Source: Geobacillus kaustophilus (GTDB lineage: Bacteria > Bacillota > Bacilli > Bacillales > Anoxybacillaceae). Taken from it: a DNA stretch of 64,000 nt. The notes under the pieces are model-generated. The model searched no databases, was not told where the DNA came from, and saw only the letters and a list, made by a program, of their open reading frames with translations. Every line of letters begins with the position of its first letter. Position 1 is the first letter of the stretch. Shown one piece after another: positions 53,154 through 61,827 of the stretch. A program made the position numbers and the translations under genes. The DNA is taken from assembly GCF_000948285.1 (NCBI RefSeq), contig NZ_JYBP01000003.1, positions 2,604,001 to 2,668,000 of the forward strand, given 5' to 3'.

Positions 53154-53840
53154 TCAAATAAGCGTCCCTTCTTCACGCTCGGCCTTTTTATTCGTGATAT
53201 AGCCGGCAGACACGACAAAGATCGTCACACCGGCGGCAACGGCATAGACGAACGGACCATGTGACAAGTGAAGCCAATGCAGCACCCCTTCATCCCCCGC
53301 CATCATCTTCCCGGCCGTCCACGCCAAAATGCTCGAACCAACGTACGCAATCCAACGATGGTTCTCCATGATGTGGACGATCGCTTTCGAACCGAAAATC
53401 ATGATCGGGATGCTGATGGCCACTCCAAGCGCAAGCATGCCGAGATGCCCCTCCGCCGCACCAGCGACGGCGACGACATTGTCCAAGCTCATGACCGCAT
53501 CGGCGATCATAATCGTCATAATCGCCTTCAACAACCGGTCTGCCGATCTTACGTTTGCTTCCTCTTCCCGCTCAACGAGCACTTTATAGGCGATCCATAC
53601 AAGCAGCAAACCGCCCGCAAAGTGAATAAACGGGATTTGGAGCAAAAAGACGATGACAATCGCAAACAAAATGCGCAGCAGCACCGCCCCCGCCGTTCCC
53701 CAAACGATCGCTTTGTTCCGCTGGTCTTTCGGCAGCCGCCGCGTCGCCATCGCAATGACAACCGCATTATCCCCCGACAAAATAATGTCAATCGCAATAA
53801 TCTTCCATAACGCCAACAGCGCCGCGGCCGAAATCGTCAA
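53154..53840 (-). CDS. TerC family membrane protein (YjbE-like)
   Basis: A 228-residue integral membrane protein with seven helices. TerC motifs: IDIILSGDNAVVIAMATRRL in helix 1 and MIADAVMSLDNVVAVAGAAEGH in helix 4, with paired acidic residues that bind metal. YjbE/YceF-type TerC proteins export manganese or load it into secreted enzymes. I see no yybP-ykoY riboswitch in the leader. The TTG start at 53840 has AAAGGGTGG six bases upstream. It probably shares a transcript with the dehydrogenase. Confidence 0.85.
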   Translation of the reverse strand: MTISAAALLALWKIIAIDIILSGDNAVVIAMATRRLPKDQRNKAIVWGTAGAVLLRILFAIVIVFLLQIPFIHFAGGLLLVWIAYKVLVEREEEANVRSADRLLKAIMTIMIADAVMSLDNVVAVAGAAEGHLGMLALGVAISIPIMIFGSKAIVHIMENHRWIAYVGSSILAWTAGKMMAGDEGVLHWLHLSHGPFVYAVAAGVTIFVVSAGYITNKKAEREEGTLI

Positions 53841-54274
53841 CAGAAGCCACCCTTTCCCCTTTTTTCTCTCTTTCTCATCTTACCGCAAATCCGCAAGGAG
53901 AACAACTTTGAGAGACTGGTGAAAAATGACTGATTTCGCCGAATCCATTCCTTTCAGTTGACAAAGAGGTACTGATTTTACAAGGTTTCTCAGCCTGGGA
54001 AAGGGCCGTTTTTCACGACTTTTTCACTACATCATCAACTTTCTCGGACAGATCACAAATGCCCTCGGCCTAACCAGAAAGAAATGAGGCGGAAAACCGA
54101 TGACACCGATCAAACTTTGCAGAAAAAATGAAGGAAGCAAGCCACATTCGCTGATGGCTGCATCCCCGATCTCCAGCGGAACGAGGCGGCAGATCAAGGT
54201 CTATATAACCACCATTTTTTCAAATACCTATCCTTGAACGCTCTCCCACTACGCCCACCATGCTTTGCCCTTCT
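53841..54274. other. Gap between hutH and the TerC gene, with a transposase tail
   Basis: 434 bases with no full gene. Plus-strand codons from about 53972 to 54081 read TDFTRFLSLGKGRFSRLF and HYIINFLGQITNALGLTRKK then a stop, which has the look of a transposase C-terminus left from a lost insertion sequence. The rest was not identified. Confidence 0.35.
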
Positions 54275-55792
54275 CTAAGCTTTCGTTTCATCACAGAGGG
54301 AGCGATGTTTTGCCCTTTCTCTCAACCAAACTGCCATCGCTTCAATGTCATCGGAAAAGATGCGGTCCGCCACAATAGGGGGAACGATGCGGCGCGCCTC
54401 ATGGTACCACTGCCTTGTCGCCGGAGCCATCCTCTCAACACCGCGCGCTTCAACAGCCTGCAAAGCGCAAATGAGCTCAATCGCCAGCACTTTTCTTGCG
54501 TTTTGCACGATCATGTACGCATGGCGGGCGGCGATCGTTCCCATGCTGACGTGATCTTCTTGGTTGGCCGATGACGGGATCGAATCGACGCTGGCTGGGT
54601 GAGCGAGCGTCTTGTTTTCCGATACAAGCGAAGCGGCCACATACTGCATGATCATCGCTCCAGACTGCAAGCCAGGCTTGGGGCTTAAAAACGGCGGCAA
54701 CCCTTCATTGAGCTGCGGATTGACGAGCCGTTCGATGCGGCGCTCGCTGATGTTGGCCAGTTCCGCCACGGCGATTTTCAACAAATCCATGGCGATCGCC
54801 GCCGGCTGGCCATGGAAGTTGCCGCCAGAGAGCACCGCCCCGTCATCAAAAATGAGCGGATTGTCGGTCGCCGCATTCATTTCGATTTCCAACGTTTCTT
54901 TTACATAGCGAAGCGCCCTGAGCGACGCCCCGTGCACTTGCGGAATGCAGCGGATGGAGTAGGCGTCTTGCACGCGCCGCTCCCCTTGCCTTGTTGTGAG
55001 TTGGCTGCCATCTAGGTAGCGGCGTATCCGTTCCGCCACCTCCGCCTGCTCCTGAAACCCGCGGACTGCGTGGATGCGGGCGTCAAACGCGTCCACAATG
55101 CCATAAAGCGCCTCAAGCGTCAGCGCTGCGATCCATTCGCTGTCATAAGCAAGCTGCCCCGCCTCCAAGCAAGCAAGCGCCCCAACGGCCGTCATCGCCT
55201 GCGTGCCATTAATGAGCGCCAACCCTTCTTTCGCTTGAAGGGAAAGTGGTGAAATTCCCGCTTGTGAAAGCGCTTGGGCGGCAGGCATGCGCTGCCCTTG
55301 ATACATCACCTCTCCTTCTCCAACAAGCGCCAGCGCCAAGTGGGCGAGCGGAGCTAAATCGCCGCTCGCGCCGAGGGAGCCTTGCTGCGGCACGATCGGA
55401 TGGATGCCGGTGTTCAAAAACGTGAGCAGCTGCTCAATGACCGCTGGACGCACGCCGGAATACCCTTTCAACAACGCATTCGCCCGCAAAAGAAGCATCG
55501 CCCGCACGACATCTTCGGCAAATGGCTCGCCGACAGCACAGGCGTGCGAGCGGAGAAGATTGATTTGCAGCTGCTCAAGATCGCTTCCGCCAATGCGCAC
55601 ATCGGCGAGTTTGCCAAGGCCCGTATTCACGCCATAGATCGTCCGTCCATTGGAGATCGCTTGCTCCACTGCCGCGCGGCTTTTCTCGACAGCCCTCATG
55701 CTTTCCTCCGCAGCCGCCACCCGCTCCCGCTCATAGACAACACGTCTTACCTCATCGATCGTCAATGTATGTCCGGTCAAAACAACCATCAT
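54275..55792 (-). CDS. hutH: Histidine ammonia-lyase
   Basis: A 505-residue enzyme that turns histidine into urocanate. The Ala-Ser-Gly triad that forms the MIO cofactor is at residues 142-144 ([15 protein letters not shown]). [15 protein letters not shown] and [16 protein letters not shown] are also conserved. The ATG at 55792 follows AAAGGGG. A terminator hairpin (55838-55880) and hutP lie upstream. No other hut genes (hutU, hutI, hutG) follow within the window. Confidence 0.95.
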   Translation of the reverse strand: MMVVLTGHTLTIDEVRRVVYERERVAAAEESMRAVEKSRAAVEQAISNGRTIYGVNTGLGKLADVRIGGSDLEQLQINLLRSHACAVGEPFAEDVVRAMLLLRANALLKGYSGVRPAVIEQLLTFLNTGIHPIVPQQGSLGASGDLAPLAHLALALVGEGEVMYQGQRMPAAQALSQAGISPLSLQAKEGLALINGTQAMTAVGALACLEAGQLAYDSEWIAALTLEALYGIVDAFDARIHAVRGFQEQAEVAERIRRYLDGSQLTTRQGERRVQDAYSIRCIPQVHGASLRALRYVKETLEIEMNAATDNPLIFDDGAVLSGGNFHGQPAAIAMDLLKIAVAELANISERRIERLVNPQLNEGLPPFLSPKPGLQSGAMIMQYVAASLVSENKTLAHPASVDSIPSSANQEDHVSMGTIAARHAYMIVQNARKVLAIELICALQAVEARGVERMAPATRQWYHEARRIVPPIVADRIFSDDIEAMAVWLRERAKHRSLCDETKA

Positions 55793-55837
55793 TCCATCCC
55801 CTTTCATTTGCTTTTCCAATCAAGCGCCTGGGCAAAT

Positions 55838-55905
55838 AAAAAAGGAGGCAGCCTGCCATATGGCAGCGTTCGCCTCCTCATAACTTATTGCTCTAGGCAT
55901 TGCTC
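55838..55905 (-). promoter_or_regulatory. hutP-hutH attenuator with HutP-binding region
   Basis: On the minus strand GGAGGCG (55879-55872) pairs with GCCTCC (55849-55844), enclosing a second stem CTGCCATATGGCAG, and runs into TTTTTTATTTG: a terminator. Directly upstream are spaced UAG/GAG/AAG triplets of the kind HutP binds in B. subtilis with histidine and Mg2+. It should let hutH be transcribed only with histidine present. Confidence 0.75.
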
Positions 55906-56352
55906 CTATATATGATTGATTCCGAGCCCAACCGCCTCATGCTCAAGACCTCTCACGGGAGCGCCGATCGTCCCGTACAAGGCGACAGCGACCCATTCCC
56001 CCTCGTTCGGCTGCTCATACGGCATACCGCGCACGACAGCGAAACGAAGGCCAGCAGTTCTCAACAAATCTCCCAGCTCTACCTGCCCCCTCGTCACGCC
56101 ATGCACCGCCTCTAAAATCGCATGGTATAAGGCGTGCATGTCGCGATACAAGCCGCCGTCCACCACCCCATGCCGCTTTGCCGCCGTCTCAATCGCCGCG
56201 ACGATTTTTTGCGGCTCCATCGCCCCGACCCGCCCTTGACAATAGCGCCATGAAAGCGCCTCAAGCTGGCTCAAGACCGGGCCTTCCTCCCCCTCGTCCA
56301 GCATCGCCAGCAGCAATGCCTGCCGGCCGATGCGCGCTTGTCTTGTTTCCAT
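55906..56352 (-). CDS. hutP: HutP antiterminator protein
   Basis: A 148-residue RNA-binding regulator. [29 protein letters not shown] and [32 protein letters not shown] are the HutP signature, with histidine-binding and metal-binding residues. It acts on the terminator right after its own gene. It has a promoter with perfect -35 box (56384-56413). Confidence 0.95.
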   Translation of the reverse strand: METRQARIGRQALLLAMLDEGEEGPVLSQLEALSWRYCQGRVGAMEPQKIVAAIETAAKRHGVVDGGLYRDMHALYHAILEAVHGVTRGQVELGDLLRTAGLRFAVVRGMPYEQPNEGEWVAVALYGTIGAPVRGLEHEAVGLGINHI

Positions 56353-56383
56353 GGCTTCTGTACACCTATTAGTCTTTTTTTCT

Positions 56384-56413
56384 ATTGTATGATGACAATG
56401 AGAGCGATGTCAA
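56384..56413 (-). promoter_or_regulatory. Promoter of hutPH
   Basis: On the minus strand a perfect TTGACA (56413-56408) and TACAAT (56389-56384) are 18 bases apart, about 32 bases before the hutP start. Confidence 0.7.
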
Positions 56414-56559
56414 TTATCAATTTCCATTTTTTAGTACATTAAAACATTAACAGGATGAACGATCGCCCTTGATGTTTTTGGATGAAAAATCATGGGAAAC
56501 ATGCGCCTCGCGGTTGAGCCATCGACCACTCCACCTTCTCATCTTAAGGTTTCCATTTT

Positions 56560-56590
56560 TTTGATTGTATGATATCATATACATATTAAA
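56560..56590 (+). promoter_or_regulatory. Palindromic promoter region of the SPFH operon
   Basis: TTGATTGTATGATATCATATACATATTAAAT contains the palindrome ATGATATCAT with near-symmetric flanks. It lies 30 bases before the ribosome-binding site. The Arc-like protein encoded by the second gene of the operon is a candidate to bind it. I show boxes in two pieces only as a suggestion; no exact -35/-10 can be fixed. Confidence 0.35.
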
Positions 56591-56613
56591 TCGACATTAT
56601 AAGGGGGATAGGG

Positions 56614-57459
56614 ATGAGAGAACAAGAAGCATGGCGCATGGATGGATTTATCGGCATCGGATGCGTCGCCCTTTTCGTTATGGCTGGTTTTGTCAGCCTT
56701 ATTCAAGTGCAGCTCTTATTGGCTGTTTTCTGCTTCGTTCTTGCCGCCTTCTTGGCGACTGGCATCACGATCGTTCAGCCGAATCAAGCGAAAGTGATCA
56801 TTTTTTTCGGCCGCTATTTTGGCACGATTCGCGACAGCGGGCTGTTTTTCACCGTGCCGCTCACCGTTCGCAAGAAAGTATCGCTGCGCGTGCGCAACTT
56901 CACGAGCAACAAGCTGAAAGTGAACGACGTTCAAGGCAATCCTATTGAAATCGCCGCTGTCGTCGTCTTTCGCGTCATCGATTCAGCCAAGGCGGTGTTT
57001 GACGTTGATGATTACGAACAGTTTGTTGAAATTCAAAGCGAAGCGGCCATCCGCCATGTAGCGACGAAATATCCGTACGACACGTTTGAAGACGACAACG
57101 ACATTACGCTGCGCGGCAATGCGGATGTCATTTCCGATGTGCTTGCCGCAGAATTGCAAGAACGGCTGCGCATTGCCGGAGTTGACGTGATGGAAGCGCG
57201 CCTCACCCACCTGGCCTACTCGCCGGAAATTGCGAGCGCCATGTTGCAGCGTCAACAAGCCGCCGCCATTTTGGCCGCTCGAAAAAAAATCGTCGAAGGC
57301 GCTGTCTCGATGGCGCAAATGGCGATTGAACAACTTGACAAAGAAAATGTTTTAGAGTTAGATGATGAACGGAAGGCCGCCATGGTGAACAACTTGATGG
57401 TAGCGATCGTTTCCGAGCGCGCCACTCAGCCGGTCATCAATGCCGGGAGTCTATATTAA
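56614..57459 (+). CDS. SPFH-domain (stomatin/prohibitin-like) membrane protein
   Basis: A 281-residue protein with two N-terminal hydrophobic segments (about residues 10-30 and 32-52), then an SPFH/Band 7 domain (ITIVQPNQAKVIIFFGRYFGTI, GLFFTVPL, SLRVRNF, IEIAAVVVFRV, YEQFVEIQSEAAIRHVA) and a C-terminal helical part. Such proteins form oligomers at the membrane. AAGGGGGATAGGG precedes the ATG. It is followed after 15 bases by an Arc-like gene, a pair often seen together in Bacillales. Confidence 0.88.
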   Translation: MREQEAWRMDGFIGIGCVALFVMAGFVSLIQVQLLLAVFCFVLAAFLATGITIVQPNQAKVIIFFGRYFGTIRDSGLFFTVPLTVRKKVSLRVRNFTSNKLKVNDVQGNPIEIAAVVVFRVIDSAKAVFDVDDYEQFVEIQSEAAIRHVATKYPYDTFEDDNDITLRGNADVISDVLAAELQERLRIAGVDVMEARLTHLAYSPEIASAMLQRQQAAAILAARKKIVEGAVSMAQMAIEQLDKENVLELDDERKAAMVNNLMVAIVSERATQPVINAGSLY

Positions 57460-57474
57460 CGGTTGTGGAGTGCG

Positions 57475-57654
57475 ATGACAAAGAAAAAACAATTTCCCCT
57501 TCGCATTGACCATGAATTATATGCCGCGCTCGAACAATGGGCGCAAGATGAATTCCGCAGCGTCAACGCCCAGATCGAGTTTTTGCTGCGGGAAGCAGCG
57601 AAGCGGGCCGGACGGCTCGGGAAAGGAAAAACGGATCCAAAACAAGGAAGCTAG
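57475..57654 (+). CDS. Arc/MetJ-type small DNA-binding protein
   Basis: A 59-residue protein with a ribbon-helix-helix fold: [21 protein letters not shown] gives the strand and first helix, [19 protein letters not shown] the second. Such proteins are repressors, often autoregulatory. No toxin gene is next to it. It follows the SPFH gene directly, so its target may be the operon promoter with its palindrome. GGAGTGCG precedes the ATG. Confidence 0.82.
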   Translation: MTKKKQFPLRIDHELYAALEQWAQDEFRSVNAQIEFLLREAAKRAGRLGKGKTDPKQGS

Positions 57655-57684
57655 CCGATGACGGCTGGCTTCTTTTGTTTTTCA
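57643..57684 (+). terminator. Terminator of the SPFH operon
   Basis: GAAGCTAGCCG - ATGA - CGGCTGGCTTC followed by TTTTGTTTTTC, overlapping the stop of the Arc-like gene. Confidence 0.85.
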
Positions 57685-57707
57685 GTCATGGGCATTTGTT
57701 ACAGGAA

Positions 57708-57713
57708 TATAAT
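57708..57713 (+). promoter_or_regulatory. -10 box of the molybdenum hydroxylase operon
   Basis: A perfect TATAAT, 38 bases before a small leader frame. No good -35 box lies 16-18 bases upstream, so an activator may be needed. Confidence 0.4.
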
Positions 57714-57750
57714 GATAGCAGAGCTCTTTATTAAAAAGGGGAACGACCCG

Positions 57751-57846
57751 ATGCCTCCGCTTACAGCCATTGCGAAAGTTGATGCATCATCCCCAACGCG
57801 CTTTCAACAGCTTAGCCGCCTTTGGCGCAATGCGGAAGGAGGATGA
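57751..57846 (+). CDS. 31-codon leader frame before the XdhC gene
   Basis: A 31-residue frame (MPPLTAIAKVDASSPTRFQQ at the start) with AAAAAGGGG about eight bases before its ATG. Its last codons contain the GGAAGGAGG ribosome-binding site of the next gene, so translation would be coupled. No family is recognised. It might be a leader peptide or a small genuine protein. Confidence 0.35.
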   Translation: MPPLTAIAKVDASSPTRFQQLSRLWRNAEGG

Positions 57847-57848
57847 GC

Positions 57849-58877
57849 ATGGAGAGCTACTATGCTGTGCTCGAAGCGATCGCCGGCGCGCCAGGCGATG
57901 GTGTGCTGGCCTTCATCATTCAAGTGGAAGGCTCGGCTTATCAAAAAGAAGGAACATGCATGTGGATTGACGCCGATGGCAAAACAATCGGCCTGCTTAG
58001 CGGCGGCTGCCTTGAAGAAGCGGTAGCCGTGCACGCCGTCGATATATTGACCCGCCGCCAGGCGGCGGCCGTTTCATTCGACTTGCGCGCCGAAGACGAT
58101 TCATCTTGGGGGCAAGGCGCCGGATGCAACGGCCTCGTCCGCATTTGGCTCGAGCCGGTCACAAGCGACACAAGGCATGATTGGCTGGCGCTCAAGCGTT
58201 GCCTTGACCGCGGTGAACATGTACTGATGGTCCGAAGCGTCGTGCATCCAAACGAACGGCCGTTTTTCCAAAGCGAAACAGGGGAACAATTCGGCGGCTG
58301 CTGCCGGACGCCGCGTCCGGAATGGCGCGAATGGCTTCAAGGCACGCCGTTTTACCAAGGGCAAAACGGGTTATACGAAGCGGACGAGGAAACGTTTTAC
58401 ATCCAGCACTTTTGGCCGAAGCCGCGCCTCGTTATTTTCGGCGCCGGGCCGGACGCCCCGCCGCTCGTCTCAGCAGCCAAAACGGCGGGATTTTCCGTTA
58501 CCGTAAGCGATTGGCGCCCAGCGTTTTGCCACCCATCCCATGTGCCGGACGCTGATGCATGGGTGGTTGGCTTTCCGCATGAAACGGTGCCAGCGCTCCA
58601 CTTGAATGAACGCGACTTTGTCGTCGTGATGACCCACCAATTTGAACGCGACCGCGAACTCGTCTCGTTGTTGGCCGACAAACCGCTCGCCTATCTTGGC
58701 GTGCTCGGGCCGCGGCGGCGCACGGACCGCCTCTTTCCTTCCGGCTCGACGCCTCCATTTGTCCGTTCGCCAGCAGGGCTTTCCATCGGCGCACGCGGCC
58801 CGTATGAGATCGCCGTTAGCATCACCGCCGAATTGATCAGCGTCCTTCGCGGACGGTTGACGGGGGCGGAACGATGA
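57849..58877 (+). CDS. pucA: XdhC/PucA-type molybdenum hydroxylase maturation protein
   Basis: A 342-residue XdhC/CoxI family protein: N-terminal part with GDGVLAFIIQVEGSAYQKEG and LLSGGCLEEAVA, and a C-terminal Rossmann part with LVIFGAGPDAPPLVSAA, VSDWRPAF, VVVMTHQFERDRELV and LGVLGPRRRT. XdhC binds the molybdenum cofactor and its sulfurated form is put into the hydroxylase. The ATG at 57849 has AAGGAGG six bases upstream; ATG 57843 overlaps it. The stop overlaps the next gene by four bases. Confidence 0.88.
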   Translation: MESYYAVLEAIAGAPGDGVLAFIIQVEGSAYQKEGTCMWIDADGKTIGLLSGGCLEEAVAVHAVDILTRRQAAAVSFDLRAEDDSSWGQGAGCNGLVRIWLEPVTSDTRHDWLALKRCLDRGEHVLMVRSVVHPNERPFFQSETGEQFGGCCRTPRPEWREWLQGTPFYQGQNGLYEADEETFYIQHFWPKPRLVIFGAGPDAPPLVSAAKTAGFSVTVSDWRPAFCHPSHVPDADAWVVGFPHETVPALHLNERDFVVVMTHQFERDRELVSLLADKPLAYLGVLGPRRRTDRLFPSGSTPPFVRSPAGLSIGARGPYEIAVSITAELISVLRGRLTGAER

Positions 58878-59548
58878 ACGAGGTTTCCATTGCTGCCATT
58901 TATTTAGCAGCCGGGGACAGCCGACGAATGGGAACGGATAAACGCGCTTTGCCTTGGGGGGAAAGCACGCTTGGCGCCGCCGGCCTTAAAGCGGCGCTTC
59001 GTTCCCGCCTTGCACCGGTCATCGTCGTCATTCCTCCAGACGATGCGCTCGCGTGGTTTCCGGTCGAGCTTCGGAATCATAAAAAGTGCCGCTTCGTCCG
59101 CTGCGCAGTCCATCACCACGGGCAGGCGCATTCGCTTGCCTGCGGCCTGCAAGAAGCGCTCGCTGCTGGGGCCGACGCCGCCGCTGTGCTGCTCGCCGAT
59201 CAGCCGTTTGTCACGTCTGAAACGATTGATGTGCTTGCCGACCTTTATCGCCGGCACCGTCCTGATTATGTCGCCTTCGCCCGCTTCGGCACGCCGATGC
59301 CCCCAGTCATTTTTGGAAAACAAATGTTTCCTTCCCTGCTTTCTCTAAAGGGCGATGCCGGCGGGCGCGCGCTCTTTCGCGATCCCCACTGGTACGGCCT
59401 TTTGTATGAAGGCGACGAAACGGCCGGCATCGACATTGACACGAAAGATGATTATAAGCGTGCCGTCATGGATCGAGAAGAAAAGGAGGGACGCCACCCG
59501 TGGCCGTCGGTAAAAGCATCATCCGCAAAGAAGCGTGGGATAAAGTGA
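58874..59548 (+). CDS. pucB: MobA-like cytidylyl/nucleotidyl transferase (PucB type)
   Basis: A 224-residue NTP transferase: IAAIYLAAGDSRRMGTDKRALPWG is the nucleotide-binding start, AVLLADQPFVTSETI the metal motif, GDAGGRALFRD and GIDIDTKDDY the end. Such proteins make molybdopterin cytosine dinucleotide for hydroxylases. It overlaps pucA by four bases and the next gene by 49 bases. Confidence 0.85.
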   Translation: MNEVSIAAIYLAAGDSRRMGTDKRALPWGESTLGAAGLKAALRSRLAPVIVVIPPDDALAWFPVELRNHKKCRFVRCAVHHHGQAHSLACGLQEALAAGADAAAVLLADQPFVTSETIDVLADLYRRHRPDYVAFARFGTPMPPVIFGKQMFPSLLSLKGDAGGRALFRDPHWYGLLYEGDETAGIDIDTKDDYKRAVMDREEKEGRHPWPSVKASSAKKRGIK

Positions 59549-61827
59549 CCGGCCGAGCGAAATATACGAACGATTTCAAAGAACAGGGGATGCTTCATGC
59601 CGCTTTGGTGACAAGTCCATACGCCCATGCGCGCATCCTCTCGCTGGATGCACGCCGCGCGATCGCCGCCCACGGCGTCCATGCTGTTGTGACCGGTGAA
59701 GGGCTTCCGCTCACCGGTGAAGACATGCGCGATCGTCCGCCGATCGCCGTCGACAAAGTGCGCTACTATGGCGAAGTCGTCGCCGTCGTCGTCGCCGATA
59801 CGCTCGCGCAAGCCGAACGAGCGGCCCGCCTCGTCCGCGTCGTTTACGAACCGCTTCCAGCCGTCGGTTCACCGAGTGAGGCGTTGAAAGAAGGCGCTCC
59901 ACTATTGCATGAACATCTCGACCGCTATGAAAAAAACAAAACGACTCATCCTGAGCCAGGGACAAACGTCGCCCACCGGACGAAAATCCGAAAAGGCAAC
60001 ATTGAACAAGGGTTTGCTGAAAGCGACGTCATCGTCGAAACGAGCGTATCGTTCGCCCCTTCCGACCATATCGCGATGGAAACGCGCTGCGCCACGGCGG
60101 AAATTTGGCCGGACGGCACGATCCATATTTCCGCCTCCTCACAGTCACCGTTTATGATCAAGAAGTTGCTTCATACGTATTTTGGCGAAGAAACCGGCAA
60201 AGTCATCGTCCATACGCCTCTTGTCGGCGGCGCCTACGGCGGCAAGGCGCCCGTCCAGCTTGAACTGCTCGCCTACCTTGCCTCGAAAGCGGTCGGCGGC
60301 CGAAAAGTGAGCATATGGAACAGCCGCGAACATGACATGGTCACTTCGCCCGTCCATATCGGTTTGGAGGCAACCGTCAAAATCGGCGCGACAAAAGATG
60401 GCTTGTTCAAGGCCATGGAAATCTTATTTCTATTTGACGGCGGGGCTTATTCCGACAAGGCGATCGATGTCAGCCGCGCGGCAGCTGTCGATTGCACCGG
60501 CCCGTACCATGTCGAAAACGTTGTTTGTGATTCATTGTGCGTCTATACGAATCGCCCGTACGCGACGCCGTTTCGCAGTTTTGGCCATTGCGAACAGGCA
60601 TTTGCCGTCGAGCGGGCCATCGATGAATTGGCGCGGACGCTGCAGCTTGACCCATGGGAGGTGCGGCGCAAAAATGCCATTCGCCCGGGGCATACGACCC
60701 CAACGCAAGTACGGCTCACAAAAAGCAACGTCGGCAACATGCCGGCCTGCCTCGACCGATTGCGCGAGCTGATGCGTTGGGACGAGTGGCAGCGCGTGGA
60801 ATTGGACGCCTATACGGTAAGGGCGAAAGGCATCAGCGCCGGCTGGAAAACATCGACGATCGACACAGATGCCAGCTCGGGCGTCATCTTAACGTTCAAC
60901 TCCGACGGCAGCGTCAACGTCATCTCCGGCGTCGTCGAAATCGGCACCGGCACGAAAACGGTGCTCGCGCAAATCATTGCCGAACGGCTGAAGATGGACG
61001 TCGATTGTGTCCATGTCAAAATGGATATCGACACGCAAACGACACCGGAACATTGGAAAACGGTCGCCAGCCGCGGGACGTTTATGGCCGGACGCGCCGC
61101 GCTTGCCGCTGCCGATGACGCCATCCGTCAGTTAAAAGACATCGCCGCCTGCGTCTTGCGGGCCTCGCCGGACGATTTGGAAGTTGGTTTCGGGCGCGTC
61201 TTTTTGCGCGATGACCCGGCCATCTTTCTTCCGATCAAAGACATCGCCTATGGCTACAAGTTTCCGAACGGCAACGCCATCGGCGGGCAAGTGATCGGGC
61301 GCGGCCACTACATTTTGCGCCACTTGACCCCGCTTGGCCCAGAGACCGGCGCCGGCAAGCCGGGCCCGGAATGGGGCGTAGGCGCTGAAGGAGTGGAAAT
61401 TGAGTTCAACCGCCGCGACTACACGTATCGCATTGTCAAAGCGTATGCGGTCATTGACGCCGGCAAAGTGCTCAACCCAAAGGCAGCGCTTGGCCAGGCG
61501 ATGGGGGCGATGAGCATGGGGCTAAGCTTTGCCAGCCGTGAAGGGTTTCTTTTTGACAAAGAACAACGCGTCTTAAACCCGCAGCTGCGCACATACCGGC
61601 CGATCCGCTTCGGCGAACATCCAGAGTACATCGTTGAGTTTGTCGAAACTCCGCAAATCGATGCCCCATACGGCGCTCGCGGCATCGGCGAACATGGCTT
61701 GATCGGCATGCCCGCCGCCTTGGCAAACGCCTTATCGCTCGCTGCCGGCGTGCCGCTCAATGAACTGCCGCTTGTGCCGGAGCTCATTTGGCGGAAACAG
61801 AAAGGAGACTCCTATGGTTCCGTTTGA
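59500..61827 (+). CDS. pucD: Molybdenum hydroxylase large subunit (xanthine dehydrogenase-like)
   Basis: A 775-residue molybdopterin-binding subunit. Order: the N-terminal a/b hammerhead (TGRAKYTNDFKEQGMLHAA to near residue 120), then VGGAYGGKAPVQLE near 243, PFRSFGHCEQAFAVERAID near 363, GVVEIGTGTKTVLAQI near 485 and the active-site Glu in YGARGIGEHGLIGMP near 730. In B. subtilis the matching puc enzyme is a xanthine dehydrogenase. Substrate is not certain. The GTG start follows AAGGAGGG inside pucB. Confidence 0.88.
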   Translation: MAVGKSIIRKEAWDKVTGRAKYTNDFKEQGMLHAALVTSPYAHARILSLDARRAIAAHGVHAVVTGEGLPLTGEDMRDRPPIAVDKVRYYGEVVAVVVADTLAQAERAARLVRVVYEPLPAVGSPSEALKEGAPLLHEHLDRYEKNKTTHPEPGTNVAHRTKIRKGNIEQGFAESDVIVETSVSFAPSDHIAMETRCATAEIWPDGTIHISASSQSPFMIKKLLHTYFGEETGKVIVHTPLVGGAYGGKAPVQLELLAYLASKAVGGRKVSIWNSREHDMVTSPVHIGLEATVKIGATKDGLFKAMEILFLFDGGAYSDKAIDVSRAAAVDCTGPYHVENVVCDSLCVYTNRPYATPFRSFGHCEQAFAVERAIDELARTLQLDPWEVRRKNAIRPGHTTPTQVRLTKSNVGNMPACLDRLRELMRWDEWQRVELDAYTVRAKGISAGWKTSTIDTDASSGVILTFNSDGSVNVISGVVEIGTGTKTVLAQIIAERLKMDVDCVHVKMDIDTQTTPEHWKTVASRGTFMAGRAALAAADDAIRQLKDIAACVLRASPDDLEVGFGRVFLRDDPAIFLPIKDIAYGYKFPNGNAIGGQVIGRGHYILRHLTPLGPETGAGKPGPEWGVGAEGVEIEFNRRDYTYRIVKAYAVIDAGKVLNPKAALGQAMGAMSMGLSFASREGFLFDKEQRVLNPQLRTYRPIRFGEHPEYIVEFVETPQIDAPYGARGIGEHGLIGMPAALANALSLAAGVPLNELPLVPELIWRKQKGDSYGSV

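Noticed and set aside
53841-54000. Possible yybP-ykoY manganese riboswitch before the TerC gene
   Set aside because: TerC genes often have one, but none of the conserved yybP-ykoY boxes was found on the minus strand.
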